Origin: Candidatus Hydrogenedentota bacterium
GTDB lineage: Bacteria; Hydrogenedentota; Hydrogenedentia; Hydrogenedentales; SLHB01
Length of the DNA stretch: 64,000 bases
NCBI GenBank assembly: GCA_013359265.1
Contig: JABWCD010000010.1
Location: 1 to 64,000 of the forward strand
Direction: 5' to 3'
The translations under genes were made by a program, and so were the position numbers. Below the pieces are notes generated by a model. The model did no database searches and was not told the origin of the DNA. It saw only the letters and a program-made list of their open reading frames with translations. Positions 9,315-17,431 of the stretch are shown piece after piece. Each line of letters starts with the position of its first letter. Position 1 is the first letter of the stretch.

Positions 9315-10120
9315 CCTTCCGCCTCTGCCGTTTCGGCATTTCGCACGTGCACATTGTCCGGTAACGGGAACCCGGCCGGGCCTTTGACGGATATCAGGAT
9401 CGCATGGAGAAGCGAGGCTGCCCAAGCGAAGGTAATCGCGTGGATGCTGATGTATTCCATGACAACCCTCGCCTCCGGTATGCTTATCGCGATCATTCCG
9501 GACACACCAGCAAGCGCGTACGCGGCGGGTATCAAGAGCGTCGGAATGCGCCGGAAATACGACGCGTATCCGGCGCTCAGCATGATGCACACGGCGAAGA
9601 TTGCCCCCCATTTCACGCGCGTCCAGTAGATAAGGCTCGACATCGTCGATTCCTGGATGTCGTCTGCGTTTGCGACCCTGGTGAGTTCGAGCAACTGCAC
9701 ATTCTCGACAATGTCGCCAACCAGCATTGCGATCGAAAGCAGAATGCCCAAGGCCAGGAAAACGCGAAGTTTGAGCAACGACCTGAGCCGGTAAACGTTG
9801 AGATGCGTGACGAGATAAACCAGAGATGCGTTGTACATGCTGTAGCACACCATGAACGCAAAGTCGTACTTGTTTGTAATGTCCAGTTGCAGGCGGCGCG
9901 CTCGACCCTCCTCGGAGTTGGTGGGGCCCAGGTTTTCAAAGATTTCCCTGGGTGTGAGCGCCAACTCGAACCACAGCATCGTTGACGAGAAACCACCGGA
10001 GTTCGGCTTCGTATGCGGCGCCACCTCCGGCCCTGCCATCGTGCTCATTACGATGACCGAAGCGATCGTCGCGATACCGGTCACTACAACCAAATACCCC
10101 GTGCGCCGCGCACCCTTCAT
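9311..10120 (-). CDS. Polytopic membrane protein of unknown function
   Basis: 269 residues. The start is ATG 10120 (MKGARRTGYLVVV), with GGGGAGATTTCG upstream. There are about six hydrophobic segments: the N-terminus, about residues 85-108, 113-135, 167-185, 190-208 and 218-245. A soluble loop of about 60 residues follows the first helix, containing the segment LTPREIFENLGPTNSEEGRA. No family signature was recognised. It is transcribed leftward, downstream of the RRM gene but separated from it by a strong terminator, so it is probably its own unit. Confidence 0.6.
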   Translation of the reverse strand: MKGARRTGYLVVVTGIATIASVIVMSTMAGPEVAPHTKPNSGGFSSTMLWFELALTPREIFENLGPTNSEEGRARRLQLDITNKYDFAFMVCYSMYNASLVYLVTHLNVYRLRSLLKLRVFLALGILLSIAMLVGDIVENVQLLELTRVANADDIQESTMSSLIYWTRVKWGAIFAVCIMLSAGYASYFRRIPTLLIPAAYALAGVSGMIAISIPEARVVMEYISIHAITFAWAASLLHAILISVKGPAGFPLPDNVHVRNAETAEAEG

Positions 10121-10206
10121 CGAAATCTCCCCGACGTATCCAAACCGCCCAACACACCCAGTATACCCCACCTACCCGATATGGGCATCCCGCCGGAATA
10201 TCGCGC

Positions 10207-10247
10207 GGTAAAAAGAAACGGGCCCGTGCATGTTTCAGCACGGGCCC
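10207..10247 (-). terminator. Rho-independent terminator of the RRM gene
   Basis: A perfect 10-bp stem, GGGCCCGTGC (10220-10229) with GCACGGGCCC (10238-10247), and an 8-nt loop. On the minus strand it is followed by GTTTCTTTTT. It ends the RRM-protein transcript. Confidence 0.85.
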
Positions 10248-10283
10248 TGCATCTAAACCAATGAACGCTATTGCGGCTGACGG

Positions 10284-10601
10284 TTACCAGTCGCGGCCGC
10301 GGCCACCGCCGCCACCGCCGCCACGATATCCGCCACGGCCACCACCGCCGCCGCCTTCCGTCTTGGGGCGCGCTTCGTTCACGCGAAGCGGGCGACCATC
10401 GAGGTCCTTGCCGTCAAGGCCTTCGATCGCTGCCTTGGCTTCGGCGGCGTTAGGCATCTCGACGAAAGCGAAACCCTTCGACTTGTCCGTCATCTTGTCG
10501 ATGATGATTCGGGCGGAGTCGACCGCGCCAAACGCTTCAAACGCTTTGCGGAGCGACGATTCTGTCGTGTTATAAGACAGATTTCCGACGTACAGGTTCA
10601 T
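10284..10601 (-). CDS. Glycine-rich RNA-binding protein with one RRM
   Basis: 105 residues. RNP2 is LYVGNL (residues 3-8) and RNP1 is KGFAFVEM (about 43-50), so the RNA-contacting aromatic positions are present. After the RRM comes a tail of Gly/Arg repeats ending RDW. This is the architecture of cyanobacterial Rbp and plant GRP cold-responsive proteins, also found in PVC bacteria. AAAGGAATCG precedes the ATG. The leader of about 150 nt and the dedicated promoter and terminator suggest post-transcriptional control, such as cold induction (inference). Confidence 0.9.
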   Translation of the reverse strand: MNLYVGNLSYNTTESSLRKAFEAFGAVDSARIIIDKMTDKSKGFAFVEMPNAAEAKAAIEGLDGKDLDGRPLRVNEARPKTEGGGGGGRGGYRGGGGGGGRGRDW

Positions 10602-10762
10602 GGAGCGATTCCTTTGTGTTGCCTTTGTGAAACCGAAACGATGCGTTCAAGGACAAGGGCCAGGCAACCAAGGAACGGCGCGCACACGAGGCGGGATCAA
10701 TGGAAGCGAAGGGAACCAACTGTCTCGAACTCCGGACGCCAACTGGGCGTCCCATCGGCAAG

Positions 10763-10792
10763 GTTATAGCACAGTTGTAAAGAATTGCGCAA
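10763..10792 (-). promoter_or_regulatory. Extended -10 promoter of the RRM gene
   Basis: On the minus strand TTGCGC, 18 bp, then TATAAC preceded by TGC, an extended -10 element. The predicted start near 10756 gives a 5' leader of about 155 nt before the ATG at 10601, unusually long for this window. Confidence 0.5.
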
Positions 10793-10922
10793 TAGGGTCT
10801 TGAGCCCCCGTGCCCCCCGCGCGGGGTGGACTGCCGGGAGGTCCAGCGATTACGATACCGTTACAGGCGCGGAACGGGGGCCGCCGCACGTATGGCGCAA
10901 CCCTCCAAATTCGGGAGGCCAG

Positions 10923-11951
10923 ATGGCTGTAAATCCTGCGGTAACGCAACACGGCGAACTCGAATTGGCCCAGGAATTCGCACGTAAAGTGCACGAACTT
11001 CAGGCCGAACTGCACACAGTCATCGTAGGCCAGGACCGAATCCTGCGCGAAGTGCTGACAACGCTTTTCGCGCGGGGCCACGGCCTCATCATCGGCGTCC
11101 CCGGTTTGGCGAAGACGCTGCTCGTGAAGACGTTGGCCCAGGCGCTGGGCTGGGAGTTCAAGCGCATCCAGTTCACCCCGGATTTGATGCCGTCGGACAT
11201 CACCGGAACTGAGATTCTTCAGACCGATCCGGCGACGGGCCAGCGAGTTATGACATTCGTGAAAGGCCCGCTCTTCGCGAATCTCATCCTTGCCGACGAA
11301 ATAAATCGCACTCCGCCAAAGACCCAGGCGGCGCTGCTCGAAGCCATGCAGGAATTGACGGTGACTGCGGCAGGCACGACGTACCGGCTCGATCCGCCCT
11401 TCTTCGTATTGGCCACGCAGAATCCAATCGAGCATGAAGGGACCTACCCGTTGCCGGAGGCACAACTGGATCGATTCATGTTCAGCATCAACATTTCGTA
11501 TCCCAACCGCGATGAGGAACTGCAAATCGTGAATGAAACGACGACAGCGGACTTACCTGTCGTTCGCGCGATGTTCACGAAGGACGAGGTTTTGCGGTAT
11601 CAGGCGCTCGTACGGCGCGTTCCGGTCTCCTCGCACGTACTGGAATACGCCGTGGACCTCGCGCGCATGTCACGGCCAAGCGAGAGCAAGCAGAACGCGT
11701 TTGTAAACGAGTATGTCGAATGGGGCGCAGGGCCGCGCGCATCGCAGTACCTCGTGCTCGGCGCCAAGGCGCTCGCGCTGCTCGATGGCCGGCCGTCTCC
11801 GTCGTGCGACGATGTGCGGGAAATAGCGGGGCCCGTACTCCAGCATCGTGTACTTCCGAACTACAAAGCCGCGGGCGAGGGAATCACTCCAGCGCAGATA
11901 ATCGAATCGTTACTGAAAAGCGTGAAGGAACCGGACTACCGGGGGCGGTAG
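10923..11951 (+). CDS. MoxR-family AAA+ ATPase
   Basis: 342 residues from ATG 10923, with GGGAGG 5 nt upstream; the longer in-frame extension has no ribosome site. Walker A is GVPGLAKT (58-65), Walker B is LILADEINR, and the sensor segment is FFVLATQNPIEHEGTYPLPE, all diagnostic of MoxR. It is the first gene of an eight-gene operon. MoxR ATPases work with von Willebrand-domain partners as chaperones or cofactor inserters, and the next three genes carry VWA-type domains. The specific client is unknown. Confidence 0.93.
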   Translation: MAVNPAVTQHGELELAQEFARKVHELQAELHTVIVGQDRILREVLTTLFARGHGLIIGVPGLAKTLLVKTLAQALGWEFKRIQFTPDLMPSDITGTEILQTDPATGQRVMTFVKGPLFANLILADEINRTPPKTQAALLEAMQELTVTAAGTTYRLDPPFFVLATQNPIEHEGTYPLPEAQLDRFMFSINISYPNRDEELQIVNETTTADLPVVRAMFTKDEVLRYQALVRRVPVSSHVLEYAVDLARMSRPSESKQNAFVNEYVEWGAGPRASQYLVLGAKALALLDGRPSPSCDDVREIAGPVLQHRVLPNYKAAGEGITPAQIIESLLKSVKEPDYRGR

Positions 11952-11957
11952 GTCAGC

Positions 11958-12953
11958 ATGGCCCTCAGCAGGACCAGCACGAAGCGATCCTCGCCGCCGC
12001 CGCTTCCCGCACAGCCAACCTCGGCAAACCGCCCGGGGACCTCGGGATGGAAGTACTTAAGTCCCGCCGAACTCACCGGACTGAAGAACATGCTCTTCGC
12101 CGCGCGCATCATCGTGGAAGGCGCGTATGCCGGGCGCCATCGCTCGCCGTACAAGGGGTCCGCGGCGGAGTTCATCGATTACCGCGAGTACTATCCCGGC
12201 GACGAAATCCGCACGATCGATTGGAAGGCGTTTGCGCGGACCGATCGGCACTTCGTGAAGCTTTTCCAGCGCGAAACGGACATGGCGTGCCATATTGTGC
12301 TGGACCGGAGCGCTTCGATGGGGTATGGCGGCAAGGCGTTTCGGTCGTACTTTCCCACACTGGAAGTCTCCAAACTCGAATACGGATCGTACCTCGCGGC
12401 GGCGCTTGCGTATTTGCTTGTTAAGCAAGGCGACCGGGTGGGCTTAACGTTATTCGACGAGAAAGTTACCGCCCATGTGCCGGCGGGCAGCACGTTTCCG
12501 CATCTGTACGCGATTCTCAATACGTTGGAGAAGCAAAAGCCCGGCAAGAAGACATCCGTGTCCCGAGCGCTTCAGGATACGTTTGCGCTGCACAAGCGGC
12601 GCGGCATGCTAATCGTTATCAGCGATCTGCTTGACGATCCCGTCAGCGTCTTTCGCGCACTGGACATGTTCCGGCACCGGCGCTTCGAGGTTGTTCTGTT
12701 TCACGTCCTGCACCGGTACGAATTGACGCTTCCACCATTGGACAGCGTGAACTTCGTCGATGCTGAAAGCAGCGAAACGCTGACGGCGCGACCGGGCGAC
12801 ATTGCGGAGTCGTACGAAAGGGAGCTTGGGAACTACCTGAGCCACGTCGCCAACGGAGCGCGCGCGCGAGGCATCGATTACAACCTCGTTAACACATCGA
12901 CGCCGCATGCCGTCGCCCTGCAGAAGTATCTGCTCTACCGGAGCGCGCAGTAG
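11958..12953 (+). CDS. DUF58 protein with VWA-like domain
   Basis: 331 residues. The DUF58 signature SAAEFIDYREYYPGDEIRTI followed by DWKAFARTDR lies at about residues 68-97. It is followed by a VWA-like fold with the MIDAS-type motif DRSAS (Asp116) and a later SDLLDD. The N-terminal 28 residues are Ser/Pro-rich and disordered. No membrane segment is seen, so it is probably cytoplasmic. It starts 6 bp after moxR. In known MoxR loci the DUF58 protein is the direct companion of the ATPase. Confidence 0.9.
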   Translation: MALSRTSTKRSSPPPLPAQPTSANRPGTSGWKYLSPAELTGLKNMLFAARIIVEGAYAGRHRSPYKGSAAEFIDYREYYPGDEIRTIDWKAFARTDRHFVKLFQRETDMACHIVLDRSASMGYGGKAFRSYFPTLEVSKLEYGSYLAAALAYLLVKQGDRVGLTLFDEKVTAHVPAGSTFPHLYAILNTLEKQKPGKKTSVSRALQDTFALHKRRGMLIVISDLLDDPVSVFRALDMFRHRRFEVVLFHVLHRYELTLPPLDSVNFVDAESSETLTARPGDIAESYERELGNYLSHVANGARARGIDYNLVNTSTPHAVALQKYLLYRSAQ

Positions 12954-12955
12954 CC

Positions 12956-15106
12956 GTGGGCGGCTGGACCATTGCGTGGACGAATCCCGCGCTGATCGCC
13001 GGCGCGCTGGCTGTTCTCGTCCCGTACCTCGTCCACCTGCTCACCAAGCGCACGCCGCGCACGCTCGTCTTCCCGACGATTCAATTCCTCAGGCGCGCGC
13101 ATGCCAACCAGTCGGCGCTCTTTCGCATGCGTGACGTTGTTCTCTTGCTCGTGCGTACCGCGTTTGTCTCGTTACTCCTGCTTGCTTTTCTCAAACCCGT
13201 GCTCCGCGCGCGCGCGATGGTGGGAGACGATAACAAACGCCAGGCCGCGGTGGTCGTCCTCGATGCGTCGATGAGCATGCGGTACATGGGCGGTACGCCA
13301 TTCGCCCGCGCGCAGCAGGCGGCGGAAAAAGTCTTGGATCATCTCGATCGCGGCGGCGTCGTCAATGTGATCCTTGCCGGAGCGTCACCGGCCGCGTCGC
13401 TTGACGCGCCAGGCGAAAACACGGCCCCGTTGCGGCGAGACTTACTTTCGATGACAACGGCGCCCGAGCGTGCGGACGTTGACTCGGCGCTGGCGGAAGC
13501 CGTCCGGCAATTGCAGCCGTTCTCCGATCACGTTCAGACGATATATCTCGTTTCAGACTTCCAGCGTTCGAACTGGTCCTCCGCCAAATTCGATTCAGTC
13601 CCCGAAGACATCAAACTTGTTTTTCTGCCCGTCGGCGACTCGGTCACCGCAAATTGGGCAATAACGGATGTCTTGGTGCGGCCGCGTTCGCCGGTACTTT
13701 CGGAAACGGTGGAGATTGTATGTACGGTCGCAAACTATAGCAGCCAACCTGTCGACGTGCCGGTGCGGCTTTCGTTGCGCGAAATCGCGCCGCAATCGCC
13801 GGACAACCCGGAGCGTACAGAATTTGAAAAGCCCGTCAGTCTCGCGCCCGGCTCGTCGGGCACGGCCAGTTTTCGGTTTCGGGCGGCGCATACAGGCGCT
13901 TTCGAAGGGACAGCGCAGGTACCCGACGATGCATTGGACGACGACAATGCGCGCTACTTTACGGTGCACGTGGACGAACAGATCGACGTTCTTGTCGTAA
14001 GCGATGCGGCGAACGAAACCCGGTCCAGCGCGCATTTCGTTTGGCGCGCGCTCGACCCGCACGCGGGTGCGGCGAACGGTCAACCCGCACGGCGCGCGTC
14101 GGCTATGCGCACCCGGGTGGTTCGCGCCCGGGACCTCGACCTTCGCGCCGACCCACCGCACGTGCTGGTGTTGGATGGGGCAGGGCCGCTGTCCGAAAGC
14201 GCAGTCGCCGAGCTTCATTCGTATCTCGCCGGCGGCGGCGCGGCGATCTACTTCTTGTCCGACGTGCTGGACAAAGGAAATCTCGAATCGCTCGCACTTG
14301 TTGCGAAAGACGGTTATGTGGCGCCGCTTGCCCTCGCGGCGATGATTGATCGCGCGGACGTCCCGGATTCACCGGGGAAGCTCACTGAAGTAAAACGCGA
14401 GGACCCCATCTTCCGACGGTTCCAGGATACAGAGGAGATTTCCCAACTTGCTTTTTACCGCTACTTCACGACGGAGCGATTGGAAGGCCGGGGCGAAGTT
14501 CTCGCGCGCTATGACGACGGGAACATCGCGTTGGGAAAAGGGACCGCAGGCGCCGGCGCTCTGCTCTTGTGCAACTTCTCCGCAGGTCGCGATGCGAGCA
14601 CGCTCGCGCAGACGCCTGCATTCGTGCCGTTGCTGCACGAGATGGTCAAGAGTGCGCGGCCCAGCGAGAGCGTAGCCGGAGGCGCAACCGTTGGCTTCAC
14701 TGCGGCCGGCAGCGTTTCGGTCATGGAGGCGGATACCGGGCTGCTCATATTAGCGCCATCCGGGAAAACGGTAAACGCGTCCACCGAACGCCGCGGAGAA
14801 AGCCTTTCCGTCCTATTGCAGGCGGCGCACGAACGCGGGTTCTATCGAATCAACGACGGTTCACTGCACCTGGGTTCGATTGCGGTGAATGTCGATGCGC
14901 GCGAAAGCGATTTGCTGCCGTTGAACGAGGCGCAGTTGCGGGAACTTTCGGCGTCGCCGGGACGGAAAATAGCAAGCATGGCAGCGCAATCGGCACGCCC
15001 GATTGACGCGCTTCTGGAAGGTGTTCCGATCTGGCCGTATTTGTTGGTCGCAGCGCTCGGACTTCTCGGCGTTGAACAACTTTTCTTGATTGTGCTCAAG
15101 AGATAA
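12956..15106 (+). CDS. BatA-like membrane protein with VWA domain
   Basis: 716 residues from a GTG at 12956, 2 bp after the DUF58 stop. The N-terminus is the BatA/aerotolerance-type domain: helix 12-28, the motif FLRRAHANQSALFRMRD, and helix 60-80. A VWA domain follows with MIDAS motif DASMS (103-107) and VSDFQRS. The middle part has a CARDB/Ig-like segment, and from about 410 there is a glutamine-amidotransferase-like fold (LVLDGAGPLSESA...). A C-terminal membrane helix (about 694-713) ends in KR. It likely presents a periplasmic or cytoplasmic VWA platform for MoxR. Confidence 0.85.
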   Translation: MGGWTIAWTNPALIAGALAVLVPYLVHLLTKRTPRTLVFPTIQFLRRAHANQSALFRMRDVVLLLVRTAFVSLLLLAFLKPVLRARAMVGDDNKRQAAVVVLDASMSMRYMGGTPFARAQQAAEKVLDHLDRGGVVNVILAGASPAASLDAPGENTAPLRRDLLSMTTAPERADVDSALAEAVRQLQPFSDHVQTIYLVSDFQRSNWSSAKFDSVPEDIKLVFLPVGDSVTANWAITDVLVRPRSPVLSETVEIVCTVANYSSQPVDVPVRLSLREIAPQSPDNPERTEFEKPVSLAPGSSGTASFRFRAAHTGAFEGTAQVPDDALDDDNARYFTVHVDEQIDVLVVSDAANETRSSAHFVWRALDPHAGAANGQPARRASAMRTRVVRARDLDLRADPPHVLVLDGAGPLSESAVAELHSYLAGGGAAIYFLSDVLDKGNLESLALVAKDGYVAPLALAAMIDRADVPDSPGKLTEVKREDPIFRRFQDTEEISQLAFYRYFTTERLEGRGEVLARYDDGNIALGKGTAGAGALLLCNFSAGRDASTLAQTPAFVPLLHEMVKSARPSESVAGGATVGFTAAGSVSVMEADTGLLILAPSGKTVNASTERRGESLSVLLQAAHERGFYRINDGSLHLGSIAVNVDARESDLLPLNEAQLRELSASPGRKIASMAAQSARPIDALLEGVPIWPYLLVAALGLLGVEQLFLIVLKR

Positions 15107-15127
15107 ACACGCACGGCGTAACGCGAA

Positions 15128-17380
15128 ATGGGAGCTTTGTCCGAAATATCCGTTCATCCGCCGTTCCCTTCGGCGGCCGTTTTGGGTCTTGGCGTACTCG
15201 TCGCCGCGCTGGTTGCGACCGCGTATTGGCGATCCCGCGCGAATGCGCGCCTGACGCGCAGGCTGGTGCTCGCATTGCTGCGTTGCGTAGCGGTTGTCGC
15301 GCTCGTTCTTGTGCTTCTGCGCCCGATGCGCGCCGAGCCCAATGTGCGCGAAGGGGAACGGCCAATATTCGCGGTTGTTGTCGATCAATCCGCGAGCATG
15401 AAAACCGAGGATGCAGACGGAACGTCACGAGACGCCGCCGTGCGCGCGGCGCTGGCCGGTTCTCGCGGCGTATTCGAGCAGGCGTTGACGGCGGACTACG
15501 ATGTTCGCTATTTCACGTTTGCACACGAATCGCAACCCGCGGTACTCGACGAAATCGTGGGGGGCCGTGCGCCCACCGGCACGACGACGGATTTGTCTGC
15601 CGCGCTGCTGCAATCCTCAAGCACGCTAACAAACCGCGCGCTTGCCGGAGTGCTTCTCATTTCCGATGGACGGGACAACGCGGGCGGGGACGTACGGCGC
15701 GCCGCCACGTTTGTAAAGGGCGCGAACGCCGGGGTGTGGACGGTGCCGGTCGGCAGCGAAACCGAATCGCACGATGTGTACGTGACCGCTCGATTGAAGC
15801 AAAGCTATCTCTACGTGGACCAGCCCGGGTCCATCACGGTCACCGTTTCGCAGGCGGGCTTCGCGGGCCAGTACATCGACGTAGTGCTGCTCCGGGAGGG
15901 GGCGCCAGTTGCAACCGAGCGCGTGGCCCTGACGGAACGAGGGGCGTCGATCGAGTTTCCCGTCACGGAAAAAGCGAAGGGCGTAGTCAAGTACGCGGTC
16001 GAAGTTTCGCCGTTGCCGGGCGAAGCCGACTCCGCAAACAACAAACGGACGGTTTTCGTGCGGGCCGTGGACGAGCGCACAAAAGTACTCTTCGTTGAGG
16101 CGCGCCCATACTGGGACAGCAAGTTTTTGTTGCGCGCGCTCCAGCGCGACCAGAATGTGGAGGTGACGTCGCTCTTCCAAATCAAAGAGGACAAGATTGT
16201 CGCAATCGCCGAAAGCTCTGCAAAGGATGCGCCCGAGAAGTCGAGCATTACGCAAGGTATATCGTTGCCAAAAAGCAAGGAAGACTTGTTCAGGTTCGAT
16301 TGTCTGATACTCGGCAAGGGCGTCGACGTCCTGTTGACCGCCGAGCAATTGGCGTTGGTGCGCGATTTTGTCCGCGAGCGCGGAGGCGGCGTGGTCTTTT
16401 CCCGCGCACGATCGTACGGCTTTGACAACGAAGCGCTCGCTGCGCTCGAACCGCTCGTGTGGGAACGAGACTCGGTGCATGGAAAGCGGTTCGAACTGAC
16501 GCCCGAAGGCAAGACGAGCCCCGTGTTCTCGTTTGGAAAATCGATCCCGTCCGATACGGTCATTCGCGAATTGCCGGAAATGGTTAGTGTCACCAAAGTA
16601 GCGCAGGAGAAATCGCTTTCCGTTGTTTTGGCGCGTAGCAAGGAAGACGACTCCGGACTCGAAATGGCGACGATCGCCTACCAGCGGTATGGAAAAGGCA
16701 AGGTGATGAGCGTCGGCGCAACCGGGTTGTGGCGCTGGGCGATTACACCACCGGAACTGGCGGCGTACGACGATGTATTCGAACGGTTCTGGGGGCAGAT
16801 GATTCGCTGGCTGGTTTCCGACTCCGACTTTTTGCCCGGCCAGGAGATTTCGTTTCGGACGGACCGGTACACCTACAATCTGGGCGAGATGGTCCAGCTT
16901 GCCGTCCGCACCAAATTCGTCGACGGGCAGTCCTTTTCGCCTTCTGCAACGGTGGTTGCGCCGTCGGGCAAGTTCGTCGAATTACCGTTGGACGCCGATC
17001 CGCAGTCCCCGGGCGTTTACACCGCGCGATTCCTGCCCGAGGAGGAAGGCGAATTTGTCGCAACCCTGAGCGACTCTGCCCCCGAATCGACGTTGAATAT
17101 CGCGGAATCCGCGCCGTTCACCGTTTATTCGGATAACACCGAGACACGCTTTGTCTCCGCCGATAGGGCGTTGATGGCAGATATCGCCCGCGTGACCGGC
17201 GGGGAAGCGCTTTCACTGGACCAGTTGAACACTCTGCCCGAACGAATGCGCGCGTTCGAGCGCAAGACCGCAACCGATACGAAGTTTGTCGATATTTGGG
17301 ACAAGCTCGGCGTGTTTGCCGCGCTCTTGTCGTTTCTCACGGTCGAGTGGTTCGCGCGCCGCCGCAGCGGATTGGTGTGA
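15128..17380 (+). CDS. Large membrane-anchored VWA protein (GATase-like C-terminal region)
   Basis: 750 residues. Two N-terminal helices (about 16-33 and 47-64) precede a VWA domain with intact MIDAS residues: DQSAS (86-90), GTTTDLSAAL and ISDGRDNAGGD. An Ig-like domain follows (about 210-315). From about 320 there is a Rossmann/GATase1-like domain (VLFVEARPYWDSKFLLRALQ) common in this family. A C-terminal helix ends RRRSGLV. It is the paralogue-like partner of the preceding BatA-type protein, and both share the helix-VWA-Ig-GATase-helix plan. Confidence 0.85.
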   Translation: MGALSEISVHPPFPSAAVLGLGVLVAALVATAYWRSRANARLTRRLVLALLRCVAVVALVLVLLRPMRAEPNVREGERPIFAVVVDQSASMKTEDADGTSRDAAVRAALAGSRGVFEQALTADYDVRYFTFAHESQPAVLDEIVGGRAPTGTTTDLSAALLQSSSTLTNRALAGVLLISDGRDNAGGDVRRAATFVKGANAGVWTVPVGSETESHDVYVTARLKQSYLYVDQPGSITVTVSQAGFAGQYIDVVLLREGAPVATERVALTERGASIEFPVTEKAKGVVKYAVEVSPLPGEADSANNKRTVFVRAVDERTKVLFVEARPYWDSKFLLRALQRDQNVEVTSLFQIKEDKIVAIAESSAKDAPEKSSITQGISLPKSKEDLFRFDCLILGKGVDVLLTAEQLALVRDFVRERGGGVVFSRARSYGFDNEALAALEPLVWERDSVHGKRFELTPEGKTSPVFSFGKSIPSDTVIRELPEMVSVTKVAQEKSLSVVLARSKEDDSGLEMATIAYQRYGKGKVMSVGATGLWRWAITPPELAAYDDVFERFWGQMIRWLVSDSDFLPGQEISFRTDRYTYNLGEMVQLAVRTKFVDGQSFSPSATVVAPSGKFVELPLDADPQSPGVYTARFLPEEEGEFVATLSDSAPESTLNIAESAPFTVYSDNTETRFVSADRALMADIARVTGGEALSLDQLNTLPERMRAFERKTATDTKFVDIWDKLGVFAALLSFLTVEWFARRRSGLV

Positions 17381-17431
17381 TACGATGAATTCGGTCACTC
17401 AAAGCGCCGTTGTTTTCATCGTGCAACTGCC

